A stretch of 31,530 nucleotides of DNA. Origin: Firmicutes bacterium UBA2116 (GTDB lineage Bacteria; Bacillota; Clostridia; Tissierellales; Sedimentibacteraceae). The notes under the pieces were generated by a model, which saw only the letters and a program-made list of their open reading frames with translations, searched no databases and was not told where the DNA came from. Each line of letters starts with the position of its first letter. Positions within the stretch are counted from its first letter, which is position 1. The stretch covers positions 1 through 31,530 of the forward strand of contig DCYG01000025.1 of NCBI GenBank assembly GCA_002331025.1. Reading direction: 5' to 3'. This document shows, in pieces, positions 1-8,291 of the stretch. Position numbers and translations under genes: made by a program.

Positions 1-64
1 TATTTTTACCTTTCATGACTGCTTTCTAATTTAGTCAATAGCTTGATGAATAATTTTAAATATA

Positions 65-93
65 TTGACATCATAAAAAGCGTAATATATAAT
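65..93 (+). promoter_or_regulatory. Consensus sigma-A promoter of the B12 operon
   Basis: TTGACA at 65-70 and TATAAT at 88-93 are separated by exactly 17 bases, a full match to the housekeeping consensus. Transcription would start near base 100, just ahead of the cobalamin riboswitch. A promoter this strong fits a system whose control lies in the leader RNA rather than at initiation. Seen directly; the start site is inferred. Confidence 0.85.
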
Positions 94-111
94 TAAGACA
101 AATTTAATATC

Positions 112-266
112 GATATTTTGGTAACAATTGTTTTAAAAGGGAAAACAGTAAAATCTGTTACAGCCCCCGCTACTGTGAAAGGTGATAATGTTCGATACCA
201 CTGTGCTATGCATGGGAAGGTGAATGTTAGATGAACCGAAAGTCAGGAGACCTGCCAAGGATATGT
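112..266 (+). promoter_or_regulatory. Cobalamin (AdoCbl) riboswitch
   Basis: The B12 box AGTCAGGAGACCTGCC is at 241-256. Upstream are other family hallmarks: AAAAGGGAA near 135-143, a GCCCCCGCTACTGTGAAAGG-like block near 163-182, and CCACTGTG...TGGGAAGG near 199-221. The outer stem can form between roughly 114-123 and 254-263. Known: this family lowers expression of B12 synthesis and uptake genes when adenosylcobalamin is plentiful. Here an intrinsic terminator follows at 334-362, so transcription termination is the likely mechanism. The exact ends of the aptamer are approximate. Confidence 0.95.
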
Positions 267-333
267 CTGTTTATAGATTTTCGGAGGGATTATCTAGAAT
301 AATTATATTGTAATAAAATAATTAGTGTTATTT

Positions 334-362
334 AAACTTCCGTAAACGCGGAAGTTTTTTTT
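334..362 (+). terminator. Intrinsic terminator, expression platform of the B12 riboswitch
   Basis: AACTTCCG (335-342) pairs with CGGAAGTT (349-356) around a 6-base loop and is followed directly by a run of T (355-362). It lies about 70 bases after the riboswitch and 277 bases before cbiD, so it can act as the regulated stop. Seen directly; coupling to the riboswitch is inferred. Confidence 0.85.
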
Positions 363-379
363 ATGGTGCTACCACCATT

Positions 380-600
380 TGTTCGAGCGATAGCGACAAA
401 CAAATGGATGATAGACCTAATGCAGCGTAATCCAAATTTGCGCGACCAACGGGAGCGAACAAATTTGTGATGAAGCCTGCGATGCCCCTGCTGTACGATA
501 ATTCTGTCGTGAGCAAACAAATTTGATGCATTCCCCTGCGATGTCCTGACGTATAACAACCAACGGGAGCGAACAAATTTGAGATGAAGCCTGCGAGCTG
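380..600. repeat. Four imperfect 57-60-bp tandem repeats in the cbiD leader
   Basis: A unit of roughly 57-60 bases recurs four times between the terminator and cbiD. Its core, AGCGAACAAATTTG followed by GATGAAGCCTGCGA, is nearly exact in two copies: 445-482 and 559-596 differ at one base in 38. Copies near 383-427 and 505-543 are more diverged. The CCTGCG (or CCTAATGCAG) mark falls at about 416, 476, 535 and 590. Several units place AAATTTG/CAAATTT or TTTGTTCG/CGACAAA arms so that hairpins could form. Long minus-strand open frames here follow from the repeats and lack ribosome binding sites. I do not recognise the family; together with the terminator it accounts for the stretch 362-638, which holds no gene. 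Confidence 0.7.
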
Positions 601-638
601 CTGCCACTAAGATATACTCTGCCTGTCATGGAGATAAT

Positions 639-1724
639 ATGGAAAAATATATGTATAAAAACGGGAAAAAGTTAAGATGCGGATTTACTACGGGCACATG
701 TGCTGCTGCCGCTGCAGCTGCTGCTGCGTTGATGATATTTACCGGCGAGGTTGTGGACAAAGTTTCAGTAAGACTGCCAAAGGGTGAAATATTGAGTATT
801 GATATTAAAGAGCCCACCTTCAGCATACATGGGGTAAGGTGCTGCGTAAAAAAAGACAGTGGGGATGATCCTGATGTAACAGACGGAATTTTAATATATG
901 CTGACGTAAATCTTGATGATTCAGGTGAAATTCACATCGGTGGAGGAAAAGGCGTAGGGTACGTTACTCAAAAGGGATTGGATTGTCCTGTCGGAGGACC
1001 TGCCATAAATTCAGTACCAAGAAAAATGATAACCGAAAATGTCCAAAGGATATGTAATGAGTATGGTTACAATGGGGGAGTGAACATTGTAATATCCGTA
1101 CCTGAGGGAGAAGCGGCGGCTAAAAAAACCTTTAATCCTCAGCTTGGGATTGTGGGTGGCATATCTATAATAGGTACTACGGGTATTGTGGAGCCAATGA
1201 GCGAAAAGGCACTGATTGACAGCTTAAAGGTTGAAATGCAAGTAATAAAAGAAAGAGGGTACAATACGCTTCTGGCATTTCCGGGAAACTATGCGGAAAA
1301 ATTTATTGACGATACACTTGGTATACGCAGTGAAAACAGTTTAAAATTCGGTAATTATCTCGGAGAAGTTTTAAATTTTGCTTTGGAGCTTGACTTTAAT
1401 GAGATATTAATTGTGGGACATATAGGTAAGATGGTGAAGGTGGCCGGAGGAATGATGAATACTCATTCTCATACGGGAGATTTCCGGATGGAGATGTTTG
1501 CTTGTTATGCAGGACTCTACGGAGCAGGAAGCAGTGTAATTGCAGAGATACTTTCCTGTGCTGCGACGGAGCAGGCAGTCGATATTTTGATCAGAGAGAA
1601 GCTGAAAAATAAGGTGATTAGTAAAATAAGTGAAAGAGCTCTCTATTATATAAATAAAAAAGCGGACAACAGAATTAAAGTTAAATTGATTATTTATTCA
1701 AATAATCACGGTATTTTGAATTAA
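639..1724 (+). CDS. cbiD: Cobalt-precorrin-5B (C1)-methyltransferase CbiD
   Basis: CbiD adds the SAM-derived methyl group at C-1 of the corrin ring in the anaerobic cobalamin pathway (cytoplasm). The 361-residue length is normal. Visible family motifs are RCGFTTGTCAAAA near residue 14, PRKMI near 127, GTTGIVEPMSEKAL near 180, and VGHIGKMVKVAGG with NTHSHTGDFRMEM near 260-285. The start is the ATG preceded by GGAG at 630-633. It is the first gene of the operon after the riboswitch and repeat block; cbiF follows after 12 bases. The nine-alanine run near residues 22-30 is encoded by a GCT/GCC/GCA stretch (about 700-727) and extends an Ala-rich segment that is normal for the family. Assignment is firm. 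Confidence 0.95.
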   Translation: MEKYMYKNGKKLRCGFTTGTCAAAAAAAAALMIFTGEVVDKVSVRLPKGEILSIDIKEPTFSIHGVRCCVKKDSGDDPDVTDGILIYADVNLDDSGEIHIGGGKGVGYVTQKGLDCPVGGPAINSVPRKMITENVQRICNEYGYNGGVNIVISVPEGEAAAKKTFNPQLGIVGGISIIGTTGIVEPMSEKALIDSLKVEMQVIKERGYNTLLAFPGNYAEKFIDDTLGIRSENSLKFGNYLGEVLNFALELDFNEILIVGHIGKMVKVAGGMMNTHSHTGDFRMEMFACYAGLYGAGSSVIAEILSCAATEQAVDILIREKLKNKVISKISERALYYINKKADNRIKVKLIIYSNNHGILN

Positions 1725-1736
1725 CAGGAGGATAAG

Positions 1737-2492
1737 ATGGTACATTTTGTAGGAGCAGGTCCCGGTGCAACGGATTTGATAACAATGAGGGGATATAAGC
1801 ATTTGTCAGAAGCTGATGTAATAATATATGCCGGTTCATTGGTAAATAAGGAATTATTAAGCTATGCAAAAGCAGGTGCAGAAATTCACAACAGCGCACA
1901 TATGACTTTAGAAGAGGTTATAGATGTTGTAAAAAAAGCTGAAAAAGAAAATAAGGATACGGTTAGGCTGCATACCGGAGACTCAAGTATATACGGTGCA
2001 ATAAGAGAGCAGATTGATTTATTGAAAGAATTAAATATTCAATATGACGTGGTTCCGGGTGTCAGTTCATTTTGCGGCGCAGCAGCCTCATTGAATGCCG
2101 AATACACATTGCCGGATGTTAGTCAGTCGGTCATCATAACCCGTATGGAGGGAAGAACTCCCGTTCCCGAAAGGGAGAGTATACGGTCATTTGCTGCACA
2201 TAAGTCAACAATGGTCTTGTTTTTAAGCTCAGGCTTAACGGAAGAATTATCAAAGGAATTGATTGCGGGAGGATATGAAAAGGAAACTCCGGTTGCTGTG
2301 GTTTATAAAGCAACGTGGCCTGATGAGAAAATTTTCAGATGCACTGTTGAAAGCTTGCCTCAAATCATGAAGGATAACAATATAACAAAGACGGCACTGA
2401 TTTTAGTCGGTAATTTCCTTGGGGATGATTATGAAAGAAGCAAATTGTACGACCCCAAATTTACACATGAGTTCCGAGAGGGGATTAAATGA
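1737..2492 (+). CDS. cbiF: Cobalt-precorrin-4 C11-methyltransferase CbiF
   Basis: CbiF methylates C-11 of cobalt-precorrin-4 using SAM. The 251-residue protein has the tetrapyrrole methylase fold: the N-terminal VHFVGAGPGATDLIT loop, YAGSLVN near 38, the LHTGDSSIYGA loop near 78, and VVPGVSSFCGAAA near 105. The segment SQSVIITRMEGRTPVPE near 128-145 is typical of the CbiF/CobM subgroup and separates it from CbiH, CbiL and CbiE. The start ATG is preceded by AGGAGG at 1725-1730. The stop overlaps cbiJ by 4 bases, suggesting translational coupling. Confidence 0.95.
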   Translation: MVHFVGAGPGATDLITMRGYKHLSEADVIIYAGSLVNKELLSYAKAGAEIHNSAHMTLEEVIDVVKKAEKENKDTVRLHTGDSSIYGAIREQIDLLKELNIQYDVVPGVSSFCGAAASLNAEYTLPDVSQSVIITRMEGRTPVPERESIRSFAAHKSTMVLFLSSGLTEELSKELIAGGYEKETPVAVVYKATWPDEKIFRCTVESLPQIMKDNNITKTALILVGNFLGDDYERSKLYDPKFTHEFREGIK

Positions 2493-3244
2493 TGCATGTG
2501 TGTATTTTCGGCGGAACAACAGAAGGACGTTTGCTGGTTGAATTTTTGAGTGAATTTAATGTAAAAACTGATCTGTATATAGCCACCGAATACGGTGAGC
2601 AGTTTGTTAAGGCTTTTAAAAATGTAAATGTTCATCAAAGCCGCCTCAATAAGCAGCGTATGATTGAATTGTTTGAAAAAAGCAGCTTTGACTATGTCGT
2701 AGATGCAACTCATCCCTTTGCAAAAATTGTTTCACAAAATGTCAAAGGAGCAGCAGAACATTGCAATTTAAAATATTACAGAATTGTAAGAGAAACGAAA
2801 AAAAGCGAATGTCCGGTATATTTTGACAGTATCGAAGATATCGTAAGCCATTTGAATAATAATGAAGGCAGTATATTGTTAACCACCGGCAGCAAGGATT
2901 TAGATAAATTTACAGCAGTCAATAATTATGAGGAAAGAATTTTCGTAAGAATTCTGCCTATGGAAAGCTCGTTGAAAAGAGCTGTGGAGCTTGGTTATTC
3001 CAACAAAAACATTATCTGCATGCAGGGACCCTTCAGTGAAGAGCTGAATATTGCAATGATAAATTCTATTTACGGAAATGGAGCAAAATTCCTCGTAACA
3101 AAGGAAAGTGCAGCATCCGGAGGATTTGAGGAAAAGATAAGTGCATGTATTAAAACGAATACGAAATGCCTTGTATTAAAAATGGCTGAAGAGGAAGGAA
3201 TAACTCTAAAAGATTTCAAGGAAATAATAAGAGGGAGTATATGA
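2489..3244 (+). CDS. cbiJ: Cobalt-precorrin-6A reductase CbiJ
   Basis: CbiJ (CobK family) reduces the C18-C19 double bond of cobalt-precorrin-6A with a nicotinamide cofactor. The N terminus CIFGGTTEGRLL is the usual Rossmann-like start of this family. Further marks are YVVDATHPFA near 70, LLTTGSKDLDKF near 130, ICMQGPFS near 172 and LVTKESAASGGFEEK near 202. Length (251) is normal. Two adjacent ATG codons (2489 and 2492) are possible; both fit, and 2489 gives ATGA overlap with cbiF. The gene ends in ATGA overlap with cbiET. Confidence 0.93.
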   Translation: MMHVCIFGGTTEGRLLVEFLSEFNVKTDLYIATEYGEQFVKAFKNVNVHQSRLNKQRMIELFEKSSFDYVVDATHPFAKIVSQNVKGAAEHCNLKYYRIVRETKKSECPVYFDSIEDIVSHLNNNEGSILLTTGSKDLDKFTAVNNYEERIFVRILPMESSLKRAVELGYSNKNIICMQGPFSEELNIAMINSIYGNGAKFLVTKESAASGGFEEKISACIKTNTKCLVLKMAEEEGITLKDFKEIIRGSI

Positions 3245-4461
3245 AGAAAGTTTATATAATCGGACTGGGCATCGGAAATTTAAGTTACATGCATAACAAG
3301 GCAAAAGAGACAATAAGAGCATGCGACTGCCTTATAGGAGCTAAGAGAATGCTCAAAGATTTTATTGTCTCAGGTAAGCAAGTCTATGAAAGCTCAAATG
3401 CAGAAAGCATATGTAATTACATAGCTCAAGGGGATTGTAAGACATATGGGATTTTAGTTTCAGGGGACAGCGGCTTTTACAGCCTATCAAAAAAGGTTAC
3501 CAAAACCTTGGAAACGTACGAAGACATTCAGCTTGAAAACATTCCGGCAATCAGCTCTCTTCAATATTTTTCATCAAAATTGAATATACCTTGGGATGAC
3601 GTAAAATATGTAAGTGCTCACGGGAGAAATTTAAACATTGTATCCAACATCATTTTCAATAAAAAAATATTTATTCTTACCTCAGGCGATTTTGGTCCTG
3701 ATAGTATATGTCAAACTCTTACAAGCAAGGGATTGGGACATTTAAATGTAAGCGTAGGGGAAAATTTATCCTATGATGATGAAAGGATAGTGGAAGATGA
3801 GGCGCGTGTTATCGCTGAAATGAGCTTTGACGGTCTCTCGGTTATGATAGTGCATAACGATGATTACATATCCGCAGATGAAGCATATCGCTCAATAAAA
3901 GATGATGAGTTTGTTACAGGTAAAGCCCCCATGACTAAAAGTGAAGTAAGGACTGTAAGTGTGGGGAAGCTTAATTTGAAAAGTGATTATACAGTATATG
4001 ATATTGGTTCAGGAACAGGCTCCGTATCAGTTGAAGCAGCTTTAAAATTATACAACGGAACATTGTATGCCATAGAAAAAGATGATGAGGCAGTGAGTTT
4101 AATTAAAAAGAATATAGAGAAGTTTAAAACTTATAACGTTGAAATTATCAGAGGTACAGCGCCTGAGGCAATACAAGATCTTCCTAAGCCCGATGCTTGC
4201 TTCATAGGAGGAAGCAGCGGCAATATGGATGAAATAATAAACGCTGTTCTGAAAAAAAATCCAAATGTCAATGTGGTTATTAACACAATTACACTTCAAA
4301 GTTTAAACGAAGCAATAAATTGTATGGAAGAGTATGGGTTTAAGGATGTGGAAATTGTGAGCGTAGCTGTAGCAAAATCTAAAAAAATGGGCAAGTACGA
4401 CCTTATGATAGGGCAAAATCCAATTTATATAATCAACGGCAAAGGAAGTGATGTACTGTGA
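3241..4461 (+). CDS. cbiET: Fused cobalt-precorrin-7 C5-methyltransferase / C15-methyltransferase (decarboxylating) CbiET
   Basis: This 406-residue protein joins CbiE (about 1-205) and CbiT (about 215-406), which methylate C-5 and then C-15 with loss of the C-12 acetate carboxyl. CbiE shows VYIIGLGIGNL at the start, ILVSGDSGFYSL near 71, and WDDVKYVSAHGR near 118-129. CbiT shows GKAPMTKSEVRTVSVGKL near 227-243 and the SAM-binding YDIGSGTGSVSVEAA near 253-267. The fused form is equivalent to CobL of the aerobic pathway and also occurs in anaerobes. The ATG overlaps the cbiJ stop by 4 bases; cbiA overlaps the end by 4 bases. Confidence 0.94.
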   Translation: MKKVYIIGLGIGNLSYMHNKAKETIRACDCLIGAKRMLKDFIVSGKQVYESSNAESICNYIAQGDCKTYGILVSGDSGFYSLSKKVTKTLETYEDIQLENIPAISSLQYFSSKLNIPWDDVKYVSAHGRNLNIVSNIIFNKKIFILTSGDFGPDSICQTLTSKGLGHLNVSVGENLSYDDERIVEDEARVIAEMSFDGLSVMIVHNDDYISADEAYRSIKDDEFVTGKAPMTKSEVRTVSVGKLNLKSDYTVYDIGSGTGSVSVEAALKLYNGTLYAIEKDDEAVSLIKKNIEKFKTYNVEIIRGTAPEAIQDLPKPDACFIGGSSGNMDEIINAVLKKNPNVNVVINTITLQSLNEAINCMEEYGFKDVEIVSVAVAKSKKMGKYDLMIGQNPIYIINGKGSDVL

Positions 4462-5837
4462 TATCAAATGCACCGAGAATCATGATTTCGGCAGCAGGCA
4501 GCAACAACGGTAAAACAACGGTGACATCGGCAATTTTAAAAGCATTCACAATGAAGGGAAAAAAGCTCGCGGCATTTAAGGCAGGACCTGATTACATAGA
4601 CCCAATGTTCCACTCAAGAGTTATTAAAGTGACCTCAAGAAATTTAGATAAATTTATGATGGGTGAAAATAATTGTAAATACATATTTAGCAAAAACAGC
4701 AACGGTGCCGAAATTTCAATTATTGAGGGAGTAATGGGTTATTATGACGGTATAGGCACAGATACTTCCTGCAGCTCATATGAGCTTGCGGCGATCTTAA
4801 ATTGTCCGGTTGTATTAGTCATTAATCCTAACGGTATGGCGGCATCTGTTTGTGCAATAATTGAAGGGTTTAAAAGCTTCAGAGAAAAAAGTAACATCAA
4901 GGGAGTTATATTAAACGGTGTTTCAAATGCCATGTATGAATATTACAGAAAAATCATTGAATTGAATACGGATGTCAGAGTCTACGGCTATATGCCTCGA
5001 TTATCAGACTGTATGCTTGAAAGCAGGCATCTGGGGCTTGTAACTGCTGAGGAAATAGGAAATCTTGAATCAATAATAGAGAAATTAGGAGAACAGGCAC
5101 TAAGGACAATTGACTTGGATGGATTATATTTGCTGGCTGCAAGTACAGACCCTATAAAATATGAAGAACCGAGAATAAATTATATAGGCAAAACAAGAAT
5201 TGCCGTGGCATATGATAAAGCGTTTTGCTTTTACTATGAGGATAATCTGGACATACTTGCAGAAATGGGTGCCGAGGTAATTAAATTCAGTCCTCTTAAG
5301 GACAAAGAACTTCCCGGGGACATAGGCGGATTATATATCGGAGGCGGCTATCCGGAGTTATATGTCGAGGAGCTTTCCGGCAATAAATCAATGCTTGATG
5401 ACATTAAGTCAAAAGTTGCCGCAGGTCTTCCTACATTTGCGGAATGCGGAGGATATATGTATTTAATGGAAAACTTCATTGATAAAAATGGGGATAAGGA
5501 CGGTAAGGTTTACAGCTTTGCAGGAGCAATAGAAGGAAACAGCTGCATGACGGGGTCTCTTAAAAGGTTTGGATATATTACTTTAACCAGCCGGAATGAT
5601 AATTTAATGTGTAAAACCGGAGAATCAATAAACGGCCATGAATTCCATTATTCGGACAGCAGCAATACAGGTGATTCATTTTTGGCTGCAAAGCCGGAGT
5701 CAGACAGAAGCTGGATGACAATTATAGCAGATGATACAAAATTTGTGGGATATCCTCATATAAATTTTATCGGAAATTTAAAATTTGCAGAAAATTTTAT
5801 GAAGAAATCAATTGAGTATTATTCCGGTAGCAGGTGA
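4458..5837 (+). CDS. cbiA: Cobyrinic acid a,c-diamide synthase CbiA
   Basis: CbiA amidates the a and c side chains of the cobyrinic acid ring using glutamine and ATP. The N-terminal half is a P-loop synthetase domain (SAAGSNNGKTTVTSAI near residues 11-26; FKAGPDYIDPMFH near 40). The C-terminal half is a class I glutamine amidotransferase domain, with GGLYIGGGYPELY near 298, the nucleophile in TFAECGGYMYL near 328, and NGHEFHYS near 395. The 459-residue length is usual. I take the GTG at 4458 as start because it overlaps the cbiET stop as GTGA; ATG at 4482 is a shorter alternative. It is the last ring-amidation step encoded in this window. Confidence 0.94.
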   Translation: MISNAPRIMISAAGSNNGKTTVTSAILKAFTMKGKKLAAFKAGPDYIDPMFHSRVIKVTSRNLDKFMMGENNCKYIFSKNSNGAEISIIEGVMGYYDGIGTDTSCSSYELAAILNCPVVLVINPNGMAASVCAIIEGFKSFREKSNIKGVILNGVSNAMYEYYRKIIELNTDVRVYGYMPRLSDCMLESRHLGLVTAEEIGNLESIIEKLGEQALRTIDLDGLYLLAASTDPIKYEEPRINYIGKTRIAVAYDKAFCFYYEDNLDILAEMGAEVIKFSPLKDKELPGDIGGLYIGGGYPELYVEELSGNKSMLDDIKSKVAAGLPTFAECGGYMYLMENFIDKNGDKDGKVYSFAGAIEGNSCMTGSLKRFGYITLTSRNDNLMCKTGESINGHEFHYSDSSNTGDSFLAAKPESDRSWMTIIADDTKFVGYPHINFIGNLKFAENFMKKSIEYYSGSR

Positions 5838-5841
5838 AAAA

Positions 5842-6873
5842 ATGAAAATTGACATATATGCATTTTCCGGTAACGGAGCAAGACTATGCGATAAATTGAT
5901 CGAACATTTAAATGATAATGAAGTTAATGCCTACGTTCCTCCAAGATATGCGGCTTCTGCCAAAGTAGTTAAATCACGTGAGGAACATCTTTATAAGGCA
6001 ACGGAGGAATCCTTTAAAAGCGCCGACTGCATTATTTTTGTAGGCGCCGCAGGCATAGCGGTTAGAGCCATAGCACCCTTTGTCAGGAGTAAAAAAACCG
6101 ATCCTGCTGTCATATGCATGGATGAAAGAGGCAGTAATGTAATTTCTCTTTTAAGTGGTCACATAGGCGGGGCTAATAAGCTCACCAAAAAGATTGCAAG
6201 CATTGTAGGAGGTAATCCCATTATAACTACGGCTACTGATATTAACGGCAAATTTGCGGTGGATGAATGGGCTCATGACAGAAACCTCCGCATAATGAGC
6301 TTAAAAAAGGCAAGGGACATTGCTGCAGACATATTGGAGGATAAGAAAATAGGGTTCAGGTCTGATTTTAACGTAAGAGGCAATGTACCTGATGAAATAG
6401 ATTTTGATGAAAAGGAAATAGGAATATGCATAAGCTTTGATTCAAACAAATCTCCTTTTAAAAATACGCTGAATTTAATTCCAAGGATTGTATCCGTGGG
6501 AGTGGGCTGCAGAAAAGGAACCGATTTTAATGATGTTTACATTGCCGTGAAGGAGGTTTTAAGCAGGAACAATATCTCGCATTTTGCCATCAGCTCCATA
6601 AATTCAATTGATTTAAAAAAAGAGGAAGAAGCTATTAAGAGAACAGCCGAGATTTTCAAGGTACCGTTTCATACGTATTCCAAGGACGAGCTTAATCGGG
6701 TAGAAGGACAGTTTTCAAGCTCCGATTTTGTAAAAAATGTTGCAGGAGTTGACACCGTATGTGAAAGAGCCGCAATTATGGGCAGCAAAACAAAAAGACT
6801 AATAATAAATAAAACAGTCGTTAATTCGGTTACTGTGGCGGCAGCAGCAGATGATTACGAGGTAGTTTTCTAA
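5842..6873 (+). CDS. cbiG: Cobalt-precorrin-5A hydrolase CbiG
   Basis: CbiG opens the delta-lactone of cobalt-precorrin-5A and releases the C-20 carbon as acetaldehyde, completing ring contraction begun by CbiH. Motifs from this start: N-terminal MKIDIYAFSGNG; CIIFVGAAGIAVRAIAPFV near 63-81; MDERGSNVISLLSGHIGGANKL near 93-114; ITTATDINGKFAVDEWA near 127-143; and the C-terminal domain's VSVGVGCRKGTDF near 218. An upstream in-frame TTG at 5812 would add ten residues inside cbiA. I prefer ATG 5842, four bases after the cbiA stop, because the family begins right at this point and AGGTG lies before it. Confidence 0.92.
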   Translation: MKIDIYAFSGNGARLCDKLIEHLNDNEVNAYVPPRYAASAKVVKSREEHLYKATEESFKSADCIIFVGAAGIAVRAIAPFVRSKKTDPAVICMDERGSNVISLLSGHIGGANKLTKKIASIVGGNPIITTATDINGKFAVDEWAHDRNLRIMSLKKARDIAADILEDKKIGFRSDFNVRGNVPDEIDFDEKEIGICISFDSNKSPFKNTLNLIPRIVSVGVGCRKGTDFNDVYIAVKEVLSRNNISHFAISSINSIDLKKEEEAIKRTAEIFKVPFHTYSKDELNRVEGQFSSSDFVKNVAGVDTVCERAAIMGSKTKRLIINKTVVNSVTVAAAADDYEVVF

Positions 6874-6931
6874 GGCCGATGAAAAGCCACCCTGCGTCAT
6901 TGCATAGTATCTGTACTGAAGAGGAGAAAAG

Positions 6932-7558
6932 ATGAAAAATATTATATTTATAGAGCCAGATAACATTGAAAAGAGAAGCTTTGAAATAATACAGGAGGAA
7001 ATGGGAGAAATACGGCTTGAAAAAGAAACAGAACCAATTGTAAAAAGGGTTATACATACATCAGCGGATTTCAATTATTTAAATAACATGTGTTTTTCAA
7101 AAAATGCCGTAAAAAAAGCAAAGGAAGCCTTAAAAAACGGGGCAACAATAATTACCGACACCAACATGGCTCATTCGGGAATAAATAAAAAGGCAGCCGC
7201 TAAATATGGAGTAAATATACAGTGCTTCATGGCTGACGAAGATGTTGCGAAGGAAGCAGCGCTGCGAGGAGAAACGAGAGCTGCTGTTTCCATGGAGAAG
7301 GCATCCATGATAAAAGGTCCGTTAATTTTTGCAGTGGGCAATGCTCCCACGGCTTTGATAAAGCTTTATGAAATGATAAAGAATGAAACTATTAAACCGG
7401 AGGTTATTATAGGAGTTCCTGTGGGCTTTGTAAATGTAGTTGAAGCAAAGGAATTGATAATGAGTCTGGATAATGTTGAATACATTGTTGCAAAGGGAAG
7501 AAAAGGAGGCAGCAATATAGCCGCAGCAATATGCAATGCCTTATTGTACAACATTTAA
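6932..7558 (+). CDS. cbiC: Cobalt-precorrin-8 methylmutase CbiC
   Basis: CbiC moves the methyl group from C-11 to C-12, giving cobyrinic acid. The 208-residue size is typical. The catalytic histidine lies in VKRVIHTSADFNY near residue 38. Other family marks are TIITDTNMAHSGI near 71, GNAPTALIKLYE near 137, GVPVGFVNVVEAKE near 161 and GRKGGSNIAAAICNALL near 190-206. GAGGAG at 6921-6926 sets the start. The 58-base gap after cbiG holds no gene or clear terminator. Confidence 0.95.
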   Translation: MKNIIFIEPDNIEKRSFEIIQEEMGEIRLEKETEPIVKRVIHTSADFNYLNNMCFSKNAVKKAKEALKNGATIITDTNMAHSGINKKAAAKYGVNIQCFMADEDVAKEAALRGETRAAVSMEKASMIKGPLIFAVGNAPTALIKLYEMIKNETIKPEVIIGVPVGFVNVVEAKELIMSLDNVEYIVAKGRKGGSNIAAAICNALLYNI

Positions 7559-7589
7559 TGATGGAGAATAATTTTAATAAGGAGGTTTT

Positions 7590-8291
7590 ATGTTTTACGG
7601 TATCGGAGTAGGTGTGGGAAGCAGTCTGACAGTAACAAAGAAGGCAATAGATGTACTGGATACACTGGACATTTTATATGTACCTACAGCTAAAAAAACA
7701 GAAAATTACAGCACTGCACACAGTATTGTAAAGGATTATATAAATGAGAGAACAATAATAAAAGCTAAGCATTTCCCTATGAATTACGATACAGAAGAGC
7801 TTCAGAAAGCATGGAATGAAATTGCATCTGAAATAATTGAAGATGTATCAGAAGGTAAAGATGTAGGCTTTATAACTATCGGAGATCCGATGGTCTACAG
7901 CACCTATATTTACCTTTTAAAAATTTTGAAGGATAAAATAAAGATAACAACAATACCCGGCATAGCATCATTTTTGGATATTGCCTCCAACAACAATTTT
8001 CCTTTAGTGGAGGGAGATGATCCATTAATAATCCTGCCTGCAACCATGGGCGCTGAAAGGCTGATGAGCTATATTAAAAAAGAAAATTCACTTGTTTTAA
8101 TGAAGGTATACAACAATTTTGATGAGATTATAGAAATGCTTATCAGTGAAGGCTTGGAGAATAATTCTCTGGTTGTAAGCAATTCATCCAAGGATGAAGA
8201 AATAATATATCAGAATATTATAAATGTTAAAAAATATGATGTATCGTATTTTACCACCATATTAATAAATAAAAAATGGGAGTTATCATGA
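7590..8291 (+). CDS. cbiL: Cobalt-precorrin-2 C20-methyltransferase CbiL
   Basis: CbiL methylates C-20 of cobalt-precorrin-2 (cobalt-factor II), the first methylation after cobalt insertion by CbiK. The 233-residue protein has the tetrapyrrole methylase fold with CbiL-specific features: FYGIGVGVGSS at the start, LDILYVPTAKK near 30 and VGFITIGDPMVYSTYIYL near 92-109. ITTIPGIASF lies near 119, the PLVEGDDPLIILPA stretch near 135, and the SLVLMKVYNNFDEI block near 168. AAGGAGG at 7579-7585 supports the ATG. The end overlaps cbiH by ATGA. Confidence 0.94.
   Translation: MFYGIGVGVGSSLTVTKKAIDVLDTLDILYVPTAKKTENYSTAHSIVKDYINERTIIKAKHFPMNYDTEELQKAWNEIASEIIEDVSEGKDVGFITIGDPMVYSTYIYLLKILKDKIKITTIPGIASFLDIASNNNFPLVEGDDPLIILPATMGAERLMSYIKKENSLVLMKVYNNFDEIIEMLISEGLENNSLVVSNSSKDEEIIYQNIINVKKYDVSYFTTILINKKWELS

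Noticed and set aside
332..629. Overlapping minus-strand open frames of 60-90 codons with repeated Phe-Val-Arg-Ser-Arg-Trp stretches
   Set aside because: They follow from the DNA repeats at 380-600, have no ribosome site, and one runs through the riboswitch terminator; treated as non-coding repeats.
700..727. GCT-rich alanine run in cbiD as a contingency repeat
   Set aside because: The codons are mixed (GCT, GCC, GCA, GCG) and an Ala-rich segment is normal at this place in CbiD; slippage is unlikely to be regulatory.
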